Assembly: GCA_015183035.1 (NCBI GenBank)
Contig: JACZZP010000002.1
Location: forward strand, 2,232,001-2,296,000
Direction: 5' to 3'
From: Meloidogyne chitwoodi
Taxonomy: Eukaryota; Nematoda; Chromadorea; Rhabditida; Meloidogynidae
DNA: 64,000 nucleotides
Part shown: in pieces, positions 57,474 through 64,000 of the stretch
How the letters are laid out: every line of letters begins with the position of its first letter
Position numbering within the stretch: position 1 is the stretch's first letter
Made by a program: the position numbers and the translations under genes
The notes under the pieces: model-generated
Seen by the model: only the letters and a program-made list of their open reading frames with translations
Database searches by the model: none
What the model was told of the DNA's origin: nothing

Positions 57474-59760
57474 TTTCTTTAAATTAAAAATTATTTAAAA
57501 ATTTAATTAAATAAATATATTTATTAATAATTTTCTTTTAAAAATAAAAGAAAATTTTTAAAAATTTCAATATACTATATATAATTTAATATAAAGAAAT
57601 TTTCAATTCATCGCTAAATGGTCATATGTATTTTCTAAAACTCTCTCTAAAGCATGTTTAGTGTCGAATAAAATAATTCCGAGTTTCATAAAACCCAAGT
57701 GACTTAGCTTTATAAAAAGATTTTAAATAAGCTTACTTTTATTCCGATTTGTTGTTTTGAGGTTTTGAAGATTTTTATTTAATTTAGAGTTTGAAAAGAT
57801 TTATATTTTTAAAAATTGTAAATATTTTTCTAAATTAATTACATATTTTACAAATATTTATTTTTAATTAGATTTTATAATAAATTTAATGAAAATAACA
57901 AAAATTAAAAAAAATTGAGTGAAAACAGATTTTTGTATAGAAGTTTTAGAAAAAATTAAATAAAAACTAATTAAAAATTAAATTTAACAAAAAATATAAT
58001 TTTTTAACAGTTTAAAAAATAAAAATTAAATAAATTACATGTTAATTATTTTTCAAGAATTTTTAAAAATTACTACTAAATTGATGATATTTTTAGAAAA
58101 AATTTAAAAATAATAAAAAGATTAATAAATTTATTTAAAAAATTTAAGAAATGATATTTGAATTAATAAATAAATTTATAAATTAAATTAAAATTTATTA
58201 ATTAAAATTTAAGAATTAAATTAAAATTGAAAATTAGAGAAATTATTGTTATGAAATTAATTTTAAAAAAAATAAAATATTAAAAAATTAATTAATTTTA
58301 AAAAAGTTGTAGCAATTTTATTAAAATAATATAATAAAAAATAAAATTTTAAAATAATGAAATATATTTTTTAATAAAAAATTATTATTTAGAAAATATA
58401 ATTTTAGAAAAAATAAATAGAGAAAAAATCTTATCTTTTTAAATAAATTAAATTGTTCAAAAAATGAGTATTTATTTATTTTAAATCTTTTCAAACTCTA
58501 TTATATTTTTTAATACAAGAAGTTGAATAAATATAGGTAAGTTGTTAAATTAATACAAATTGAAAATAATGAATAAATATATAAAAATTGAATTGGTGAA
58601 AAGTTGATAAAATATAACTAAAAAAGTTTTAATTATTTTTACAATTGTAAATAAATATAAAAATAAACTTAGAACTACAAAATAAACTTTAAAATTACAA
58701 AAGAGAAAAAATAAACTTAGAACTACAAAATAAACTTTAAAATTACAAAAGAAAAAAATAAACTTAAAAAATAAAAATAAATTAAAAATAAAATTAGAAA
58801 TAAAAAATAAACTTTAAAATTACAAAAGAGAAAAATAAACTTACAAAAATAAAAATAATAAACTTATTTTTCTTATAATAGAAAAAATAAATTTAATTTA
58901 ATAATTATTATAAAATTGAAATAAAATTTAATAAATTGTTTAATTGGTTATAAGATTGGTTGTTTTGATAGTTTTTATTTGATAGCTAGTTTTTTGTTAG
59001 ATTTAACTAAATTTCTGAATGCTTTTATATATTTTTAATTTTATAGTAGGCGTTCCTTTTTTTATCAAATAGTAAATAATTTATTTAATAAAAATGTGAA
59101 TAATTTAATTTTTATTTATTTTTCTTTAATTTTAATTGAATAAATTACTTTTTAGCTGATCAGATGATTTTAAAGAATTTATGTTTTTGTAGAATATTTA
59201 ACAGAAAATTAACAAAATAAAAAATATATTTTTGTATAAGGAATTAAATAAATAAAAAATAATTTTTTTTTAATTTAAATTATTTCTTAGGAGTTAAATT
59301 ACTTTTTATCTGATCAGATGGTTTTAAAGTATTTATGTTTGTGTAGAATATTTAAAAGAAATTAACAAAATAAATTTTGTAGGAATAAAAACAAAAATAA
59401 AAATGATGAAATAAATAAAAATTTTTAATTTAAAATATTTATTCTGAGTATTGCTTTAATATATTAGCAGGTATTTGTCCAATAAATAAATTTTACTCAA
59501 AATTCAAAAGTTTGACATATATGAGAATGTTTGGAGAATGTTTGAGTAATAATGTCGAATATACCAAATATCATAATTTTAAATTTTTCCAAACAATTTT
59601 TTCAGTAAAAAAATTATAAAATTTTAAATAATTTGATAAAAATGAGATATTTTAACATTTTTTAATTTTTTTTCTTATTTGTATTTAATTAATTTACTCC
59701 TTGATTTACTTTTTAAAAATTTTTAAATTTATATATTTTTATTTATATTCCTTTAACCAG
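57474..59760. repeat. AT-rich intergenic DNA with local tandem repeats
   Basis: 58660-58870 repeats AAAATAAACTTAGAACTAC / AAATAAACTTTAAAATTAC units of about 50 bp. 59090-59240 and 59300-59400 are two inverted copies of the repeat at 37605-37860. No gene. Confidence 0.6.
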
Positions 59761-61335
59761 TGGAAGCGTGCACAGATCAATATTGTATTACATGGGATGT
59801 TAAGAGTGCGAGGGGGAGCATTTAAAAATACTTTTTGATAAAGCGCCGGGAGGAATTGAAAATATTTTGGGCGTTGAAAGCCTGCGGCTTTGAAAGGGTC
59901 CTAGCAGGGATTTTTTGCTTTAAATATTTGCGTATTAGCGGTGTGAGGTGGTGTTGGGCTTAAAGCTTAGGTGTGCTTAAAGCCGTAGTGGGACCCTCAG
60001 GCGATTGAAGGCCTACATCCTCAAATACACCTGTTGTACGTTTATTTTTTGAATGTGATCCATCGAGACTCAAGTGTCCCTAAACGTCGTTTTTCGAACG
60101 TTGAGGGATTCTTTACAAAAAGGACTATTGAAATCAGCTTTTAAATCGTTCTTCGACCCCACACCGTGAAAACACCCAATACCCCAAAATTTAACCCGCG
60201 TAACTCGGTTAAAGTTGATCCAAAATTTTTTCAAAAAATATTTTTGAACTCAACTCGTAAAGAGCTTTCGAATGGTATAAAATTTTGTACATTTTCATTA
60301 TTTTTGGGGTAGGCCATTTTTGGCCTCAAAATTTGGATGGGATTTTATGTCAAAAATTTTAAAAATTCAAATCTTTTTCAAAATTAAAATTTTTGAAAGT
60401 TTTAAACTTATTATATGTTTTAAAAAATATGCCAAATTTATTAAAAATACTTTCAATCCAGTTCCATGACAAAAATCCAAAAATTTTTTCAAAAAACCGA
60501 AAATTTTCGAATTTTCAGAAAATCGATCCTAACTACCCCTAATCAAAAAATTTTAAACTTTTTCTTCACTCAAAAAATAACTAATTTTTTTGTTTATTTA
60601 ATAACCTTTGTTAGATTACAATCTGACCAAAACTCGAAAAGTTAAGGTCGATTAAAAATTTTGGAAAATATTCCAAAAGGGGTACCCCTATGAAAAAATT
60701 TTGAAAAATTTTTTTCGTAAAAATGTCTTATATGGGGTAAAAACACTCCCTGAATACGAATCCGAAGTCAGAAAAATTAAAAAAAAATTTTTCGCAAAGT
60801 TAGAGACAAAAAACCAATAGAGTCCTGGTCAGTTATTGGACTCTATGTATAAAGGTGTCGCATTTAAATTTATTTCCACTTTGGCTCCACAATATAGTTG
60901 TGTATATTGTAGTTTGCCTCAACTGCCAGCCCACAACGGCTCTATAAGCAGGAGTTTCCAGTATACGGCCACGGGGAGGCCTGCCAGGTGTGGATGAACC
61001 TTGTACACCATTTATTTGTTTTTTTTTGGATTTTTTATATTTTTGTTCAAGTAGTTATAGCGTGGGGACCGTAGTGGGTGTCAATAACGCCGACAAAGAT
61101 CAAAGGGAATTTGAGGACACTAGATTAAGGGAATGCCGCCAATTAAAAGGATTAGGGGGTTTTTAGTGCCAGCCGTGATTGGAAACCTGTTAATTACTTT
61201 TGAACTTGCCGAACATTTAATCTGAAAACGCCAAGGATTAGGGGGATTTTAATTAAGTGTTTTAGTGTCAGTGGAAACCTGTTGAAACATTTTTTTAAAT
61301 TTTTTCCGGCGGGTTTCAATTACATTCCTATTTTA
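59761..61335. other. Less AT-rich unassigned region left of the capsid cluster
   Basis: No ORF of note. 60480-60680 is related to 44895-45110. AAGGATTAGGGGG...TGGAAACCTGTT occurs twice (61135-61185, 61231-61287). The end of the Maverick that carries the capsid genes may lie here, but I could not find an AG-start terminus or a 6-bp duplication, since the other end is outside the window. Confidence 0.4.
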
Positions 61336-61800
61336 TCACATGGTAAGCACCCTTGAAATATTTGGTTCGTCTTTGGGTTTGCTGTCAAAATTTTTGTAAT
61401 CTGTAAGCTGTTCATCTATTTGACCGAGCTCTATATTATTTTTATTTTTTCTTTTTGGGATCGTAGTACCAAGCCAAACAATTGACCGTAATTGATAGAT
61501 AACTAGACTTATAAATAGTAAAGCGTAGAGAAGTAGCATTACCCAGCAATAGACATGAGTATAGTAATTTTCATTCGTTGACGGTGCATCCTTACACAAT
61601 TGGATAGATGGAAAATTAGCGAATGGGCCAACAGCGGACTTTTCTATTGTCTGTTCAGTAGTTGGAATTTTTATTTGACTCTCTGCTATTTTCCGTAAAT
61701 ATTCGGAATACTCTGGCAATTCTTCATTATTAATTAAAGAAGTTATAGGAAGGAAAACTCGTAATAAAAAAATAATAATCGAAAATTTTTTAGATAACAT
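61336..61800 (-). CDS. Single-pass membrane protein of the Maverick cluster
   Basis: 154 aa if started at the ATG at 61800 (MLSKKFSIIIFLLRVFLPIT, a signal-peptide-like start); the frame is open to 61875. The ectodomain is about 70 residues with cysteines (LCKDAPSTNENYYTHVYC). One transmembrane helix WVMLLLYALLFISLVIYQLR, then a basic/hydrophilic tail. It lies directly downstream of the capsid gene on the same strand, so a virion or envelope-associated role is possible; too short for a class I or II fusion protein. Family not recognised. Confidence 0.5.
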   Translation of the reverse strand: MLSKKFSIIIFLLRVFLPITSLINNEELPEYSEYLRKIAESQIKIPTTEQTIEKSAVGPFANFPSIQLCKDAPSTNENYYTHVYCWVMLLLYALLFISLVIYQLRSIVWLGTTIPKRKNKNNIELGQIDEQLTDYKNFDSKPKDEPNISRVLTM

Positions 61801-61858
61801 TTTTATTTCTAAAGTTAAAAATTTTAATACAATTTTTATAAATGATTTAATAAAAATA

Positions 61859-63186
61859 TCAGATTGTTGTATCACTGCTTATTGTTCTGTTTTTATCTAG
61901 CATCATTAATGAGTCTGTTTCACCCATTACAACCAACATCACTCCTCCCTCGGGAATTGGTTGACTAAATTTTATATTAACTGCGGTAGTACCATTTTTA
62001 ATTAAATCGAAAAGTCCTCCTTGATCCTCTCCACTATTTGTAAGGTTGAAAACGAAAATACAATGTGTGTAGGCATATTGTTCATAAGATATTCCATTAC
62101 TTTCCAATGAATTTGTAAACCCTATAGCCTCGTTCATATCATTAAAAGCTCTAGCAAATTTTCCACGAGGAAAATCGAAATCATAGGAGGCCTGAGGATA
62201 ACTTCGACCATTTGCAATTATACTAATTTCTCTCAAATTAAAAGGTTGAAAATTAAAGGGGCTTCTTTCAAAAGCTCCTACATAGTCAGTGTTAGAGACT
62301 AAACCAAGTACTATTCGTCTAGGTATTTGATCCATAAATAAATTTGCATTAAATTCATATCGTCCTTGACTAATAAATAGAGGTTTCATCATTGTCTTTC
62401 TTATTGCATAGCGTGCAGGTCTCATGTATAATTTTTTTGCTATATCAAGCGCTAAACCATCCATAATGTCTATCTTCTTCACATAAAGTTTACAACTAAT
62501 TACTTCAAAGTGGTAACGAGTATTTGAGGGAGTCCTGCTATAGTTAGTGGTGCAATTAATACAAAACGAGATTCATTAGGAAGAATTTCTATATCAATTT
62601 CACATTGATTTATTAAATATAAAGGCTGATTAAAAAGATCTGCATCTATCTTCGAAATAAACTGGGCTGTTGTACTTTGAGCAAAACGAGCTTTTCTTGA
62701 ATTAAATCCTGTTCCCGATTCCAAACTTAATCCATTGTCTCCATAATATCCTGCAACATTTAAGTGGGAACTTTTAGCTGCTGGTGAAAAACTGAGTTCA
62801 TGAGATAAATATGACTTGTACGCCATTAATGAGTTTGAGTTGAAGACTTCTCTCCCATTTATACAAATTCTCATATTATTAATAAATGTATACCCAATAA
62901 GTTGAATAGAAGCGACATTATCGGTTGCCACAAGATCTATGAGTTGTCCATTTGCATTTTCTTTTCGTATACGAAATTCAGTAAATAAATAACATTTTGA
63001 AAGATCAATATAATTTTGACTAGAATGAATTTTGAAGTGATAAGGTGTATCAGTAAGAGGATTACTTGGTAAAATTTCAAAAACTTTTGCTGATGAAATG
63101 CTCACATTTGTTGGAGGAATTTGAAAAAAATCCAAAGCATTTGTTATTGAATTAATACTATCTTTATCTATTTTATGATATGCCAT
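61859..63186 (-). pseudogene. Maverick/Polinton major capsid protein (F54H12.2-like), broken by a frameshift
   Basis: Two adjacent minus-strand frames together cover the double-jelly-roll capsid family often annotated as F54H12.2-like in invertebrates. The first, 62500-63186 (228 aa, ATG at 63186), has IDLSKCYLFTEFRI, INNMRICINGREVFNSNS and RKARFAQSTTAQF. The second, 61859-62482, has FMDQIPRRIVLGLVSNTDYV, SPFNFQPFNLREISI and LMMLDKNRTI. The frame changes between about 62500 and 62530. The second frame has no proper ATG at its start (it opens at GTG or further upstream), so this is one gene with a single indel (mutation or sequencing error), not two genes. Everything else is open, which indicates a young copy. 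Confidence 0.8.
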
Positions 63187-63204
63187 TTTTAGTAATTTTT
63201 TTAA

Positions 63205-63696
63205 TTAATAAAGACCGAATGCGTCTGATCTAATTCTTTTTTTATTAAATTTTCCAATAATGATTTTATGATTTTGGGAAGAATATTTTTTACCGCCTTT
63301 TATACTTTTTCGTGGACGGCCAGTCCCAAACTGTTTTGGCATTCCTCCCTTCTCGAGTACATTGTCTAGACCTTTTTTACCCTCGGATGTGAAAGCTTCC
63401 TTAATAGGTTCTCCTTTATTTACTCTTTCTAAAACTCTCTGCCCTGTATTTAATGCCTCTTCTGTTACAGTAGTTCCTACACGACGAACAATTGGAAGAA
63501 AGAAACGCCAAAGTCCTCGAAGAACATCTCCTATTCCTGCACCACCCTGTATACCATAACCTCTTTGAAAAGGCGATGCTCCTTTGAAGTATGTACTTCC
63601 TAATCCTTCTAGACCATTACCCTCTTGAATATTAAAAGGGTTTTGAATAAAGTCGTCATAACCGACTTGTGTAGTATCAAATATAATATGTACCAT
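63205..63696 (-). CDS. Small Maverick core/minor capsid-like protein
   Basis: 163 aa, ATG at 63696. Gly-rich N-terminal half with GIGDVLRGLWRFFLPIVRRV, then an amphipathic helix (VTEEALNTGQRVLERVNKGE) and a strongly basic C-terminus (KPRKS-like RPRKSIKGGKKY, GKFNKKRIR). Small proteins of this layout lie between penton and major capsid genes in many Maverick and adintovirus genomes and resemble adenovirus-type core proteins. Assignment rests on position and composition. Confidence 0.6.
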   Translation of the reverse strand: MVHIIFDTTQVGYDDFIQNPFNIQEGNGLEGLGSTYFKGASPFQRGYGIQGGAGIGDVLRGLWRFFLPIVRRVGTTVTEEALNTGQRVLERVNKGEPIKEAFTSEGKKGLDNVLEKGGMPKQFGTGRPRKSIKGGKKYSSQNHKIIIGKFNKKRIRSDAFGLY

Positions 63697-63791
63697 TTTC
63701 TTTTAAAAATTTTATAAAATAATAAATAATGAATACAATAAATGTTTAAGAATAAAATCAAATATATGAATAAAATCACTTATATACTTTT

Positions 63792-64000
63792 TCAAAAATT
63801 TATCACTTTCTTAAATATTAATACTATTAAAACTGTTCCATATGAAAAAGGGACAAGTCTTCCATTATCTAAAGTTCTTAGTTCAATCTCTATTTCATTA
63901 ATTTCTCTTGGTAAAACTCGAGCATAAATTGGTGAATCATATATTTTTTCGTTATACTCGCCTGGTGTAGCACCGGAAACAGAAACGACTCTGAGTAAAG
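63792..64000 (-). CDS. Maverick penton (minor capsid) protein, C-terminal part
   Basis: Minus-strand frame from the window edge to the TGA at 63792-63794, about 69 codons: SGATPGEYNEKIYDSPIYAR ... INEIEIELRTLDNGRLVPFS, YGTVLIVLIF. The I-x-I-R-D-x-G-x-VPF-x-G-x-V-x-V pattern near the end is the typical C-terminus of the single-jelly-roll penton of Mavericks. Order penton, small core-like protein, major capsid matches known elements. Confidence 0.65.
   Translation of the reverse strand, partial: LLRVVSVSGATPGEYNEKIYDSPIYARVLPREINEIEIELRTLDNGRLVPFSYGTVLIVLIFKKVINF

Noticed and set aside
61859..62482. Second capsid frame as an independent gene starting at GTG
   Set aside because: GTG is not a usual nuclear start, and the two frames together make one known capsid family.

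Overview
The window is nuclear DNA of an AT-rich eukaryote, most likely a nematode and plausibly a plant-parasitic root-knot type. The host genes have many very short introns (43-46 bp where both ends can be fixed). They include a nematode-style nuclear hormone receptor, a spinster-type transporter, a gly-20/MGAT2-like glycosyltransferase, secreted phospholipase A2 relatives and several small secreted multi-exon proteins. Species assignment is inference; no marker gene is present.

Layout. 1-2269: 3' part of a nuclear receptor gene (+). 2385-3335: a hairpin made of two copies of an exon-like sequence. 3639-6469: spinster-like transporter (-). 7305-8153: hAT-like non-autonomous element. 9333-28205: an MFS transporter gene (+) split by a 15.4-kb insertion at 12190-27602. 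28901-31650: SLC35F-like transporter (-). 32484-33254: secreted phospholipase A2 (+). 34321-35267 and 39000-39795: two duplicated secreted 'mini-exon' genes (-), with an intact Tc1 transposon (35677-37253) in the first duplicate only. 40711-44578: MGAT2-like gene (-) with three MITEs in its introns. 48230-51149: a large secreted phospholipase-A2-like protein with a changed active site (+). 52964-54165 and 55502-57473: two further minus-strand multi-exon genes. 57474-61335: AT-rich and repeat DNA. 61336-64000: capsid module of a Maverick/Polinton (penton C-terminus, small core-like protein, major capsid protein with a frame break, a membrane protein), all on the minus strand and running off the edge.

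The outstanding object is 12190-27602. It is an almost perfect palindrome: two 7,696-bp arms around a 21-bp spacer, starting 5'-AG, ending CT-3', and flanked by a 6-bp direct repeat (CTTACC), the target-site signature of Mavericks/Polintons. Each arm carries a 1,363-aa protein-primed-type B DNA polymerase, a 172-aa protein that is essentially only an Argonaute linker plus PAZ domain with an acidic tail, and a 134-aa CxxC/CxxC protein. There is no integrase, ATPase, protease or capsid gene. I read it as a fold-back, defective-genome-like Maverick derivative that kept its replicase and a candidate small-RNA-binding antisilencing gene and was integrated by enzymes supplied in trans. The capsid cluster at the right edge shows that a capsid-bearing Maverick also exists in this genome.

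The rest is dense in small transposons with readable target duplications: Merlin-like (GG ends), hAT-like (CAGTG or CAGGG ends, 8-bp TSD), Tc1 (TA), tRNA-headed SINE-like pieces and fold-back hairpins. For two of them a related uninterrupted copy of the target lies elsewhere in the window.
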